A program made the position numbers and the translations under genes. Of a stretch of 64,000 bases of DNA, positions 1-16,600 are shown piece after piece. The notes below the pieces were generated by a model, which was not told the DNA's origin, ran no database searches, and was given only the letters and a program-made list of their open reading frames with translations. Source of the DNA: Paracyclopina nana (lineage: Eukaryota > Arthropoda > Copepoda > Cyclopoida > Cyclopettidae); the NCBI GenBank assembly GCA_019096065.1, contig JAGUCH010000007.1:4238501-4302500 (forward strand), read 5' to 3'. How positions within the stretch are numbered: the first letter of the stretch is position 1; each line of letters starts with the position of its first letter.

Positions 1-2009
1 AAGGGCATCGGCATCTTTTTCAAATGGTCTTGATAATTGCCCATTTGAGATATTGGGAGCGAGTGGCGGACATCATCATCAATCAGCTTTGAGAATTTCG
101 ACGACGGCTGGAGAAAGTTGGCTCTCATTCGAATTATCTGGGGAAAAGGGATTTTAGTGAATCACTTACGTATACGAATAGTAAAACAATATTCTCTTAC
201 TTGATCAAGGAGATTCCTCCTTTCTATGTCATAAGGATTTCGATACCCGTTTGAAGGCGCAAGCTGATCCTTTATGTTGACCAAAAAGCCAGGGAAATCA
301 GTCAGTTGCTCTCTGATGGACATGAACTTGTCCTTGATCAAATGATTCATGAGCAAATCTCGTTTGAGTGGACTGCGAGGCAAAACACGAATGCCATCCA
401 ACGGCCGCGCACTTTTGCTCATTGAGCCTCCGGAATTGGTGGAGAGTGTCTTGTCAAACTCCAACTTGGCCTGGTTTTTCAGCCTCTTCAAGTAGTTCAA
501 AACGCTGTAGCTGAGACAATTGTCCATGGTCTCCGGAATTAGTGAATTGGCCAGGTTTCCAGCTCCCATTCGGGTTAATACTCGTCTCAACGGGGCAGCA
601 TAGTAGGCAGGCATTGTCCTCAAATAAGCATGAAATTGAGCTCTCCATTCCGAGGTCGGTCTCAGCCGGTGCAGCTTGAACAGGTCGTCGAGTAGGGGCA
701 ATAAAACGGGGTAGTTATAAGGCAGCACAAACAAGTTGACAGTCAGCAGCTTCGTGCTCGCCTTGAGGTAGCCGAACGGAGCACCATAAGGCATGTCAGG
801 GGCTCTGGAGCTCCCCTGGATGAAGACCTGCCAGCATATGTTGGGCTGCTTCCTGGCCAAGATGTATAGGGTGAGTGGTGAAGGCTCTAGCTCGTACTTG
901 TCGAACGGCAGGTTGTCAATAATCATAGGCTCTTGGTTTGTACACGTGAATTTGATGTTTGGGTGGGCTGAGCGTTGCGGCAATGCCGGAGCAGAGACGT
1001 CGGGCCAAAAGGCTTCGGGCAAAGGCCAAAACCCGACGGCAAAGCCCTTCTGAGCACTTCTTGGCACGTAAATGAGTCTTCTGCAGTTGTGCCACGCAAC
1101 ATTGGTGGGGGCCAAAACCGGGTTGGGAGTTTGAGGTCTGGATTCACTTCCGTTGCTCTCCTTGTCGGGCAGTGCTTTTCCTACGCTGCTAATGTCAGAG
1201 CCATTGTCATCTAGGATGATGGTGTCGGCTCTAGAAATCTCATCCGCTTCCTCGTGCTCCTTGCTCAACACGATCGGTGGGGGATCAACCCCGATTTTCT
1301 CGAAGTGAATCACCACTCCAGACTGCAACTTTTGTACTAAACTGTCAATGCATTGGTGGAGCATTCTTTGAGAGGTCACTGCGTACGACCGGCCTCCGGT
1401 GACCTCGCACATGGCATCAATCGAGCTGAAGTCACTGGCCACGTGTCCAGTTTCTTGGCTTAGAGGAGGAGTGCCAGCCATACGAAGCACAAGGGCGTAC
1501 AGTCTTTGGTCCCACCTGAAAGGCTCACGCGTGAGCTCAGATCCAGGAACTGAAGAATGCATGGGCAAATTCAGCTCGGATTGAACACTGCCCAACGTGG
1601 TCAGCTTTCCTCCGTCAGAAATCACGAGGATCACAGCTGGCTCAAGGTAGAAGGGGTATCTGCCTTGGCCATACATATCAATGCCAGTTTGCATGCGGTT
1701 GATGTTGAGGATGTCGAACACTTGCTTGAGAGCTGAGCCCATCGTGGTCATACCGCAGGCTTCCAGGTTTTTCAGCTCGGACATGAACGTCTGCAGATTT
1801 TCTTTCCATCCTGCTTTGATGTTTTTGGGGTACTCTTCAAAAGTGAGTAGCATGTACCGATCGCCTCTGGATTCCGGACTCTTCTGACGAAGCTTGACGA
1901 AAAACTCAACTGCTCCTTTGGCAATGTCAAGGAAAGTGGAGCGGCCGCTCACCCATGACCTCTGTTGCATGGAGGCCGAGGTGTCGACCAAAAATACAAT
2001 GATGGTCAT
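1..2009 (-). CDS. INTS6: Integrator complex subunit 6, 3' end cut off by window edge
   Basis: INTS6 is a nuclear subunit of the Integrator complex, which cleaves snRNA 3' ends and attenuates paused RNA polymerase II transcripts. The N-terminus is a von Willebrand A domain (about residues 1-215) with the MIDAS motif DTSAS at residues 9-13, followed by GRGDRY-like and PFRWDQRLYALVLR blocks that match animal INTS6. Exon 1 is 201-2009 (603 codons) and exon 2 runs from 137 past the left edge, starting IIRMRANFLQ and continuing through MGNYQDHLKK. The intron is 138-200 (63 bp, GT-AG, phase 0). I start at the ATG at 2009-2007, because the reading frame further upstream opens only with a TTG and family members begin just before the LVDTSAS strand. 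The start lies one base after the CENPS stop codon, so it probably shares a transcript with CENPS. At least 648 codons are visible; the C-terminal part lies outside the window. Confidence 0.95.
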
Positions 2010-2010
2010 T

Positions 2011-2919
2011 TTACTTTTGAAGCTCTTCAAGTAATTTCGGGTTTTTGCGCGCTAACAGCCGCACGTCGTCGGACTGAACTGATACTCTTTTTGCGTGCCT
2101 GCAATGAAGAAAAAAATTAGATGACATCACCATGGTAAGGAAAAAAATGTCAGGTACCAAGGTACAAATCAAGTTAAATAATAGCCAATAGGATCTTGAA
2201 AATTAAGAATTTGCTTTGATTTCCCTTGCGTAATGATAATGCCTGGCTCTTTATACTTAGAAAGGAAATCATGCAAAAAAAAATTTCCATGAGCACAACA
2301 ATGTCAGGATGGAAAAAAAATTGGCGATTCGGCTGGAAAAGTGGACAAACTACTATACTCAATTTAGATGCATTGCATGCATGTTTGCATAGCTTCAATC
2401 CACTCTGATTTTGGAACAAGAGTAATTTTTATTGCATTGAGTTCAATGCAATAAAATCATTATAAAAAATAATTCTAGCACAAAAGCGAAATTGAGCATT
2501 CAGATTTTTCCTGAAAATTAACAACCACTAAATCATGGGGCAAGTTTGATGCTGAAAAATCAAGTGTTGACCAAACAAATCCGAAAATCTCATGGAACTG
2601 AAGCAAAGTATGCAGTAATAAGCATCTTAATAGTCGAAATTGGGGAATCAAGTGTGCAAAAATAGAAGCTCATTACTTAGCAAAAGCCTCGATATCTGTT
2701 GCAGCCTCGCCAATGTAGTGTAATGAAAGCTTAGCCACGGCCGCCAAAGCCGGCGGGCTGAAGTTGACACGAAACTTGTCCTCGACGGATTGAGCGAGTT
2801 TTCCAACGGCTAAATGGTGAGCAGCCTCCAAACGTTCACGAGTCTCAGCCTAAGATAAAGATCCATTGCACTCAATTCCAATTCATCACTTTCTCACTCC
2901 ATACCTTGGACTCTTCCAT
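2011..2919 (-). CDS. CENPS: Centromere protein S / MHF1 histone-fold protein
   Basis: A 91-residue histone-fold protein. CENP-S pairs with CENP-X (MHF2), binds DNA in the CENP-T-W-S-X centromere particle, and also serves the FANCM branch-repair complex. Three exons join in phase: 2905-2919 (MEESK), 2677-2849 and 2011-2098, with canonical GT-AG introns of 55 and 578 bp. Recognisable blocks are RERLEAAHHLAVGKL (first helix), FSPPALAAVAKLSLHYIGEAATD in outline (long median helix), and AKHAKRVSVQSDDVRLLARK, which matches the AKRTTINTEDVKLLARR block of the human protein. The TAA stop (2013-2011) is separated from the INTS6 ATG by one base, so the two probably sit on one mRNA with CENPS first. It is complete at both ends and close to the length of the vertebrate histone-fold core, without a long C-terminal tail. 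Confidence 0.9.
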
Positions 2920-4597
2920 TGAAGGCCGCCGAAAAGAATGGCCTCTTTTTTCGTCTGCTGTTGCAGCTGATGCCTCGCTTTCGTCAAAAAGTTTGTTTCT
3001 TTTTAGCTCGCGAAAGCTACCAGATGTACACTTTTTATACTGGCCAAATATGCCTCAAAAACGCCAGCAGTCACATATTTGCTAAAACCCTCATATTCAA
3101 ATGGATTTCATAGTAACAATATTGATTTTAGGCTCTCAACCTAAATAAGAAATATAAGAATTTTGTACAAACTTAGCCTTTTTTGAAATTTTCATTAAAA
3201 GTAGCCTGCTATTTTTATTATCTTTAGCAGGGAAATCTTAGAAATTTTCCAAGGAAATTCTAATGCCCAAATATATGCACAAATAAATCAATTTCCATGT
3301 ATGCCAAAAAGCAATAAATGAATGATGAATTATAGAACAGATGCTGCATATTTTTTATGCTGATGGCTTTTTTTTTGCTGGCCATGCATAATCATATGGT
3401 CTTTGCTATGAGCTGCATGCCATTTTTCGATGTTTGTCGCGTGCAAACCAAAGTTTTCTGTGAATTTTGCTGAAATGCATCCACATTGCAATTCACTTTA
3501 CTTCAAGCTTGCCATATTTGTACAGCTTAGACAATTTGTGAAAACCGGTTAGGTCACTTTGCTGCCTTAAATAAAGAAGGGTTTGATGTGCCAACCCAAA
3601 AAAGATCTTGATGACAGGATGAGTTATTTGACCCGACAATTCCACATGGTACAGCGTGTACATTTTTAAACCACGCGTCCACACCTTGGTCATGTAGTAT
3701 GGTAAATAGGCATGCCAACAAGTGCTGACGAGAAGCCACTTTCATGAAGGAGTGATTTTACGCCTATAGCTCCAAGTGTGGTTTCAGTTTTGCACGATTG
3801 CCTGTGGACAAGAAAGTAAAAAATATGCTACTATCATCGTGATCCAGGGTGGAAAATGAAACTGTTTTATTGCTCTGATGTTGCGCTACAATTTTCAATT
3901 GAGATGTCATGGAAAATTTCCCGATAAAAGATGCGATTTATGGTGAAGCAGCCTATAAACTTTACTACTATTTAATCTAAATTGCATACACTGAGTGCCG
4001 CCAAGTTTCAGTACACCTATTTGTTCACATTTAACTTCACATCTATTTAGTAATGAGCTAAATCTTGTACATTTCAAAAATCTAATTTGGCTCAGCGTAA
4101 AAATTAAAAAAATTATAAAAAAACCGAAAATTATCAAACAAATAAAAAAAATAGAATTAATAATTTACCACCAAAGTAAGATGTAATTGGTCGTTAATGC
4201 ACTAATCTCCGTGACAAACTTTAGAAACTCAATTAGTCATTTTTAGGATAGTTAAAAAATCATAAAAACTTCTAGGCAGAAAAAGAGTTCTAACATTCGC
4301 ATAAAATAACAAGGATCAACCGAAATACAATAATAAATTACTTAGCCAAAATTATCGGTGCACACTGTATAGAATAGCAGAGTATTTCTCACCTGCGCAC
4401 TTTTCTGGCAACGCTGTGGCTAAAAGCGATCACTGCACTGAGCAGTACGGACACGGACAGGTCAGCAGAGTTGTGTGCGGATTCAGCTTAGGTGAGCCTC
4501 GCTCGTGCCCAGGTGATGAAGTTGATCCTTCGAGTGGTGCCAAACAAACCATGAGCTGCGGGAGCACTTTGACAACCCACTGAGAAAATTAGCTAAA
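2920..4597. other. Intergenic region between the divergent CENPS-INTS6 and FER genes
   Basis: About 1.7 kb of AT-rich DNA. The right end must hold the FER promoter and 5' leader; a possible leader donor (TTAG then GTGAGC) lies at 4489-4496. The left end must hold the CENPS-INTS6 promoter. A short open stretch on the minus strand around 3493-3745 has no recognisable motif. No repeat, tRNA or further exon could be supported. Confidence 0.5.
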
Positions 4598-9150
<4,553 letters not shown>

Positions 9151-10212
9151 ACATATCGACCACCACAACATCTTCACATATACTATATAGTACTATTACA
9201 CTAATTTATTGTTATTCCGCAATTTTTTTACTCGAAAAATACATTTTGAAGAGTTTATTACATATATGAGATGATGCATCGCTCAAGCTGTCTCTGGGGA
9301 AACATTCGCAGAAATGTGGGCAATAAAATGGGGGATCAAAGTTGTTTGCCCGCTCGTTGTTAACTACATTGCCATAATATGCGAGCAAGTTGAAAACGCA
9401 CAAGATTATGCTTGGCAGCGCTTCCGAGAAAAGTGAGAACTTCACAAATATTACACATATAGTAGTTGGCTTTGTTGGGTGACTAATCCAACAATGCAGT
9501 GTTTCCAGTGATGCGAGGTTGTCCTGGATTATTTAAGAGAACTCAATTTTGAGACATCAAGTATCAAGTTTCGGTCGTTGTAATGCATGAAAAGTTAAAT
9601 GCATTTTATAGTTGCATTAATGAATATAGCTTTGCAGCTTTCTTTGATTTCCATTTATACCGCAAGATGGCGCTAGTGTCATTAAGGTCTAGTTCAGCCA
9701 ACCTTTCATAAATCAAAATAATTTTAGCTGCAATAAGTACATGTCATGCATGTAAAATAGCCTGATAATTAAGCCTATTATTCACTAGTCACAATTCCAT
9801 ATGGAAAGTACAATGCCAGCTCACAACAATAAACAATGCTGATTTCACCACAGAAGCATAAATGAGCTTGACTTATCCCCACAAATCAGTTACAATCATA
9901 TTCAGCTCATGGTCTTTTCATCTCATCTAATTAATTGTCTATCAATCCTCAATTTACTTCAACTGTTATAAAGGAAGAACTAATTAACATTGCCATTGTT
10001 TGTTTACTTTTGGCTTTTTATGAAATGAAATTTTCTCGTCAAAACGCAACGTACTTCACCTTATCTGGTCACGCTGCCTTTGTTATTATGGATTTGCATT
10101 GTGTGAAGTGAAGCACATCCGTGCAGCGCACAAAATGGGTAGGGTTGATAAGTGTCAATTAGGAGCTCGAAACTCGTCGTGATACACATGTGACTCAAAA
10201 GAAGTGACAACA
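9151..10212. other. Intergenic region between FER and the multi-pass membrane gene
   Basis: About 1.06 kb of AT-rich DNA. It contains the FER 3' end with AATAAA at 9322-9327, an AGATGGCGC motif at 9665-9673, and by position the promoter of the gene starting at 10213. No further gene or repeat is visible. Confidence 0.5.
9665..9673 (+). promoter_or_regulatory. AGATGGCGC, CTCF-like core motif (intergenic)
   Basis: Exact 9-mer, extended to CAAGATGGCGCTAGTGT, between two tandem plus-strand genes. An imperfect inverted copy with the same CTAGTG extension lies at 14585-14593. Confidence 0.4.
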
Positions 10213-13200
10213 ATGGCTCAGACTAGACGGAAAAGCGTGCGTCTAAGCAGCAATGGGCAAATGACAACAACAAACAAAAGGCAAATCAGTGTGGAGTCTT
10301 TGCAAGACGAGGCCGCAACTAAACTACTTGACATGGAGCCCATCAAAGCTGCTGCTGCTCAAAGCAACACTGAAATCCTCACCAATGCTGACGATGACAC
10401 GGACAAAAATGATGAGAATATTGGACCGCCCAAAATGAACACCTTTGTGGGCTTGCTCCGAATTGCCAATTTCATCAGTGCCACCGCTGTCATCTTCATA
10501 TTAGGTGTGCACGTGTCATCTGGAGAGGATCCAAGCTCGCCAGACTTACCCCAAGTCATGAGCTACATTCAGCTCATCTATTTGGGCATCTTTGCTCTAC
10601 TTGTCTACGTGGACAGCATTGGCACTCTCTCCTTTTGCTGGAGAGAATATGGAGAAATTTCGAGCTTGCACACCGATGCTACCTCATTCATTTTCATTCT
10701 GTGCTCAAACCGATGGCTTTTCAGAATTGTCATGGGCATGATGTTCATGACTAGCTTGTCATTGCCTGTCATGCTGGAGCTACAGCATGAAGTCCTGCCT
10801 CACACCATGATCTGGACTCTGGCCCTGACTAGTACTTGCCTTGGCTCCAGTCTCATCGGCTGGCTTTTGAGTTTGTGCATTCCACATCATAGAGTGCCTT
10901 GGCTGCAGGGCTCTTTTACTGACAAGATTGTCAAGGATCAGGCTGATGTGTGGGAGGAGAGTGACAAGCCGATTGATCCTTATTGGCAGAACAGATCCAA
11001 AAGACACTATGCATCCTACAATGTGCGAAAGGTCTTTGGCATTCTGGGTGGCATCGTATGCTTTGGCCTCATTCTTTTGGCCCTGGGACTGCACAGCCTG
11101 GTAGTGGCTAACTTTACCAACGCTTGGATTCACGATGGATCCATTGCAATGATCAATGCAAATCAGCTCGTGTCCTCAATCACTGGTTTCCTTGTGGAAG
11201 TCCTCAGCCTTGGATTAATAATTCAGAGAGCAATTGTGGCACATCAACGCGAACAGTCAATGCATCGTGGGAGAAATTTCCCCATGGAAATGTCATACTT
11301 ACCTTTATTCATCTGGTTTTTGGCCCCCTACATTGCCACTGCAGCTGCTAGGCAATATTTGGAGACTGACTTTGATGAGAAGGCTTTTGCCATTTTCCAA
11401 CCCTTGATGAACTCGTACAGTGTCAAATCTCTTGGCACTGTCTACTGGTGGGCCATGATTTCATTAATCATGTCTGTGAGCGTGGTCTACTTCACCCTTG
11501 GCATCAGTGTGAACTTTGAAAATATCTACTACTTCTTCAGGGTCAATTTCACCAGGAGAAAAGGAGGCAGAAAGACCATCAGGATCATTGACACATTGGC
11601 CACCATTCTAATTTTGGTTGGAATGATCCTTGGATTTGCCTCCATCTTCATTGACCAGTATGACATTGTGTTTGACCCTGAAGGCATTGCCAAAGACATC
11701 ATTGACGTCTCAAGACATTTCCAAAGCAAAGTCACTCCTCTGGCTGCCAAATTGAAACGGATCACTGACAGCCTAGATCAGCACTTTACTTGTCAAAATG
11801 TATATAATGCGCTTGGAACTGGAGCTGCTGTCACTCTGTTTGCCAGTTTCTTCCCAGGGGCTAGCTCAGTGGTGAGCGTTGGCTCCAGATCTGCTTATTA
11901 TGGCGTACGAGCAGCCAATGCCATGACCAATTTGGCCACAAAGCTGCGAAAAACGACAAGCTTAATTTGGAAAGTGAGTCTCATGCTGCTCAAGGTGACG
12001 AGATTCGCCACGAAAAATCTGAAAAAGCTCATCTTGGCATCAAACTCAGTGAGCATTGGGAGATTGCTGCCGTTGCTACCGCCAGTGATCATTGGGATTT
12101 ATGTCATGTTTGGCACCTTTTGGCCCAGCAGAGTGGTCTTTTTCAATGCGAAACAGCGGAGAAAGCACATGTCAAGTCGGTTCTGGTCTTGGACATTGGG
12201 ATTGCTGGTGCTGATTGTTGCTGTCCTTATTTCAACTGTGCTTTTGGATGAAATTGTGCAAGTGCTGGATGACAACATTCCCTTGGCCAAGGTGAGTCTG
12301 GAGCACAATTTGGGCTGGAAATTCGCCATGTCTGCCTCGGCCTTTGCCATCATTGGCACATTTCTCAATTGGATCGTCGCCTTGGTCCTCATGATCACAA
12401 CTGACAAGGATCACGAGAATCTCACGAATGCGGAAAAAGACTGGAAAGACGAGCTTGAACGTAGAGAGCTTGTCATCATCAAGACTCCTTTTGGCGACAA
12501 GCTGCAGAAGAGGACTCATTTAAAGTACAAAAGGTCGAGGATCTCGCCCTTCACGTGGGTGCTGCCCATTTTTCTGTCCTTGGTAGCATGTGGATTTGGA
12601 GTGTTGGCCAACTTTTATCCCAAGCTGGAAATGATTCGTGAGCCAAGAGGACCTTTTGGCCGGCTTGTCGAGAAGGCATATACCCAAGTGAGCCTGTTTG
12701 AAGATGATATGTACAACGTGAAAAATGACACTGAAATGGAATGCCTTCCATATGCTACATTAGACGACGTCCTCGCCAGTGACAACCCTATAGGCAACAT
12801 TTTGCTCAGTCCAGTCAACCGTTTTCATAACTACACCAAAGTGGTGATGCAGCCCATCAAGGATGTCTTGACTGGGTTTCGGAAGCAACTCATCTTGGAC
12901 ATTGACGAGGAGATCTTCGGAGGCAACATGAACGACTTTTGGGATGCCTATGACTTGCAGTACATCGGCATGATATTCGTCATTCCCAGGGTGCTCTGCT
13001 TACTCATTCTCTTGTTTGGCTGCTTTATGGCCAGCATATTCAAGTGCACCATGCAAATTATGTGCCAGTCATTGGAGCCGCGCAAAATCGTGGATGCCTA
13101 TGGCAAAGTGGCTCTGTTTTCCATGCTCTATGTGGTTGGAGCCCAGCTGTCCCTGTTCAACATCCTGTCTTCCTTTGGAGTGCCTTTCTACCATATTTAC

Positions 13201-13377
13201 GTGAGATTTGGAACGGGCTTTGTCTACGATGTCGTGGCTGATTCCATCTTGTTGGCCACTTATGTGGGCATGAACAACGAATTTTTCTTTGCCATTCCCA
13301 AGAGAAAGACAACTGTCACCTATAGTGTGCCAGGTGTATCAGATGATGGGCCCAACATACGAGGCCAAATCATATAG
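10213..13377 (+). CDS. Unidentified intronless multi-pass membrane protein, 1,054 aa
   Basis: I do not recognise this family. It is a single uninterrupted ORF in a region where nearly every other long gene is spliced. I start at the ATG at 10213 (MAQTRRKSVRLSS); the frame opens earlier only at a GTG. The first 75 or so residues are hydrophilic and presumably cytosolic. After them come roughly 14-16 hydrophobic segments, for example near residues 80-103 (FISATAVIFILGV), 205-230, 280-305 (CFGLILLALGLHSL), 415-438, 468-490, 660-685 (LGLLVLIVAVLIS), 840-865 and 945-975 (VLCLLILLFGCF). Loops include KxRRISPFTW-type basic patches and several NxS/T sites. The repeated-looking helix layout suggests a transporter or channel-like protein, but no signature motif was found. 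An AATAAA lies at 13629-13634, and the next gene is convergent. Confidence 0.8.
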   Translation: MAQTRRKSVRLSSNGQMTTTNKRQISVESLQDEAATKLLDMEPIKAAAAQSNTEILTNADDDTDKNDENIGPPKMNTFVGLLRIANFISATAVIFILGVHVSSGEDPSSPDLPQVMSYIQLIYLGIFALLVYVDSIGTLSFCWREYGEISSLHTDATSFIFILCSNRWLFRIVMGMMFMTSLSLPVMLELQHEVLPHTMIWTLALTSTCLGSSLIGWLLSLCIPHHRVPWLQGSFTDKIVKDQADVWEESDKPIDPYWQNRSKRHYASYNVRKVFGILGGIVCFGLILLALGLHSLVVANFTNAWIHDGSIAMINANQLVSSITGFLVEVLSLGLIIQRAIVAHQREQSMHRGRNFPMEMSYLPLFIWFLAPYIATAAARQYLETDFDEKAFAIFQPLMNSYSVKSLGTVYWWAMISLIMSVSVVYFTLGISVNFENIYYFFRVNFTRRKGGRKTIRIIDTLATILILVGMILGFASIFIDQYDIVFDPEGIAKDIIDVSRHFQSKVTPLAAKLKRITDSLDQHFTCQNVYNALGTGAAVTLFASFFPGASSVVSVGSRSAYYGVRAANAMTNLATKLRKTTSLIWKVSLMLLKVTRFATKNLKKLILASNSVSIGRLLPLLPPVIIGIYVMFGTFWPSRVVFFNAKQRRKHMSSRFWSWTLGLLVLIVAVLISTVLLDEIVQVLDDNIPLAKVSLEHNLGWKFAMSASAFAIIGTFLNWIVALVLMITTDKDHENLTNAEKDWKDELERRELVIIKTPFGDKLQKRTHLKYKRSRISPFTWVLPIFLSLVACGFGVLANFYPKLEMIREPRGPFGRLVEKAYTQVSLFEDDMYNVKNDTEMECLPYATLDDVLASDNPIGNILLSPVNRFHNYTKVVMQPIKDVLTGFRKQLILDIDEEIFGGNMNDFWDAYDLQYIGMIFVIPRVLCLLILLFGCFMASIFKCTMQIMCQSLEPRKIVDAYGKVALFSMLYVVGAQLSLFNILSSFGVPFYHIYVRFGTGFVYDVVADSILLATYVGMNNEFFFAIPKRKTTVTYSVPGVSDDGPNIRGQII

Positions 13378-13429
13378 ATCTTTCGCTTAAGTAAAGTAAG
13401 TGTCTAAATAATTATGGGACTAAGCCGTA

Positions 13430-13438
13430 AGATGGCGC
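13430..13438 (+). promoter_or_regulatory. AGATGGCGC, CTCF-like core motif (between convergent genes)
   Basis: Exact 9-mer about 50 bp after the stop of the multi-pass membrane gene, in the 293-bp gap between two convergent genes. Insulator function is inferred only. Confidence 0.35.
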
Positions 13439-13670
13439 TCTGATGTGTTTTAAGCGGAATTCATATTTTCGACATTTGCCTGCCAAAAATGCCAAAAAGC
13501 CTGAATAGCTAAAAAATCCCTTTCTGGTATTTTTTAGAAAAAATGCTTGAATTACATCTTCTGATCCCAAGTGTTTTAGCATATGAAAGAACTGAATTGA
13601 TATTATATTATATACAAAGTTGACAAAAAATAAACACAGTATTTTTACACATTTTAAAATGATCTGTGCT

Positions 13671-16600
13671 TTAGTAGTAAGTCGTTTGTGTCAATGTGGA
13701 TATTTTGCTCTGAGCCGATATCTTCCTATCGCGTTTCCACGTTTTAATGGGACGCAGAATTGTCGTCACTTTGAAGTATCGACAGAATAATTGCCTGTGC
13801 AGCTCCAAGATCCGACGATTCATGGTGAAAATGAAGCAAATCACCATGCCATTGGCACCAGTGAAAATGACAAAGAGAAAGACCAAGATTTGCTGCAATT
13901 TCAACAGCCAGGGCATTTCAGAGTCCTCGGGAATTGCCAGGGTGAGTATACCAAAAATCCAGTTGAAGCTCAGTATGAAGAACATGCGAATGTATATGAA
14001 AAAGTCAGTTCGACCTCGATTTTTCTGCGATGACATTCCTCCATCAGTCTTCAGCTTTTTGGCAACGTATCGTATTGACAAGATGGTTTTCGTATACATA
14101 ATGATGTTTGTCAAAAGCACGTAAATTATGGGAGCAGCAAAGAAGACGAGGCTCCCAAAAATGTCTCCGATCCAGCAATTGTAGATGCCATAGTCCATGG
14201 TAAAGACATCCATGAAATCAAGGCTAAAGCTGACGGATACGAGAAGAAGGGGAATTCCAAATGCATACAGAGCATACTTTTTCCAGTATTTTCTCGACCG
14301 AATTTGCGAGAAAACTGCTCGCTTTCCAAACGTCTAGAATAGGTACAAAAGAAATAATCTCTGTGTATACAGCTAAATTAAAGGGAATTGTAATTCGATA
14401 CAAAACGCAATATCGATCAATGTCATCGTTAGGCATGGTCAATTGCCATATGAAGGATTCATTTTCAACCAATAATGGTTGTATTTGTAGCATTGGGCAT
14501 GCAACGCGTGGCCTCATGCTTACGCAACGCATGAAATACTATATAGACATCAATCTCATAACAACATTAACATTGAGCGACACTAGCGCCATTTCTGGGT
14601 AACACTTGGGAGCCAACAATGAAAAACGAAACGGACACATTTAATCAGCTTTCGTGATTTTTATAACAGTAGCCTAAGTGGCCTTAAATTGCACTTCCTT
14701 TTACTCCCAAGAGTTTCTTCAAAGATGTCGCTAGATGGGAAGTCTTTGTTATGATACTCTTCTTTATAGATACGTACATACAGCAAGAATCTGGTAGCTT
14801 TTAGCCATGTTTCTATGACTGACCTGGTACAAATCCCATGCCATGACGTTAGTCCAAAAGAAGGTGGCCAAGATGAGATAATGCAGAACGACAGCAACTG
14901 CCTTGCACAACCTTAAATCCGCTGACTCCTGAGTGATTCCAAGAAGGAAAATCTGCTGGTACATCACCATGCAACAGTTCATGGAGAGCAAATTGAGGCC
15001 TGGCAAGTTTCTCAGCTCAGAAAAGATCAAATGGGTCACAATTGTCAAATAAAGGCCAATTACTGAGGCAATTAGCAACACAGAGCTCAAAATAGCCAAC
15101 GTTCCATTTGTGGGCAAAATGGGCAGACCAGTTAAGCACACAAACACTCTACTACTGATGACGACATACTGCCATGGATACAGAGGGTTACTAATGCCAA
15201 ATTTAGGAGAGCCCATGTACGTAATGATTGGTGGAAGCGATGGATCTGAAGGCCAATTAAAGTCTTGTAGGGCAAACGAAGTGTAAACGCCACAGCTTTC
15301 ATTCAAGTGCGCTCGGTCTTCGCAAGTCATGATGAAACCAGTCATATTTGCATCGCTGCTGTGGATCATGCCTTGTAATAAAATATTGGCGACAAATTCT
15401 CCCGCCTCGTACCATTTCCCACTCGTTTCAACATAAACCTATTCAATTTGACAAAGAAAAGCTAATAAGAAAAGCAAATTTTCGAACACATTTTGCTAAT
15501 GTAAAACTACTTTTAATTTGAGAGTTCATAAAGACATTATTAGCATGCAATTCACATTATTGTTTGAGGGAATTTGGAATTAGGGTATGACGTACTGGTT
15601 GCAATTTCGTTATTACGATAGCAGTGAAGTGTGGTGTACGCCTTCTTCAGATTTTGTTTCTTTTTATTTTCGTTCAGCATGCGCATGGTAATTTGTGAGC
15701 ATAATGTGCTTTAAAAGCGTTACAGTCGCATCTTTAGGCGCGACGCACGTTAATAGAGCGCAGAATGCGCTACGGGCGTTATTTGCGCGCAAAGTGCGCT
15801 AGCAGCGCTACACTCCGAACACTCGAGTTCGTGATGTGCGGGGACTGCGGGCTATTTGTTTGACGTGCGCGCTATTTGGGTAACGTGCGCGCTATGCGTG
15901 TAACGTGCGCGCTATGTGCGTGCGCGCTATTTGCTTGGTGTGTGCGCTATTTGGGTGGCGTGCGCACTATTTGGGAGGCGTGCGTACTGTTTGGGTGGCG
16001 TGCGCGCTATTTAGGTGGCGAGAACGCTGTGTGCGTGACGTGCGAGCTATGTGCGTGATGTGAGCGCTATGTGCGTGCGCGCTATTTGCTTGACGTGCGC
16101 GCTATCGCAAAGAGCGTGACTTCACTGACTTGCGCCCAAAGTGCGCGGCTAGCGCTAGCCGCTAGGTGCGTTTTTAGTATTCACAAGTCACAATAATAAA
16201 TTAGTTCTGCTGCCTATTGTTTGGTTATTTTGAGCGATAACATAATTTTTGGATTTTTAGTGGTGCACATATTTAGCCTATAAGCAGTTTTCACGCGAAA
16301 ACATTCTAAAGTTTTCAAAACTTTAAGATCGGCCATTGTCAAGAGGAAAACCTTTCTGTGATTGCGGGTGAATGCATTTAGAAAGCAATTGCCACGTTAA
16401 TTACGAGTTTCATTAGAGCGCTGGTCATTATACGTACTTTGATGGTCCAATTATCAAACTTTCCTAGTGAATATCCATCATCCGAGTCTCCAACGAAGCT
16501 AACATTGAATTCATGCTGTAGATAAGTCGTCAGCCTTCCTCCCCTGAAAATACATAATTATCTATCTTATAACTTATTGCCATATAATATATGATAAATA

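Noticed and set aside
2010-2030. INTS6 starting eight residues earlier (KSFKSKM)
   Set aside because: The first codon would be TTG and the stretch overlaps the end of the CENPS ORF; the ATG at 2009 matches the family start.
3493-3745. Overlapping minus-strand ORFs that could be a decayed transposase
   Set aside because: No DDE-type or other motif could be pointed to, and no terminal repeats were seen.
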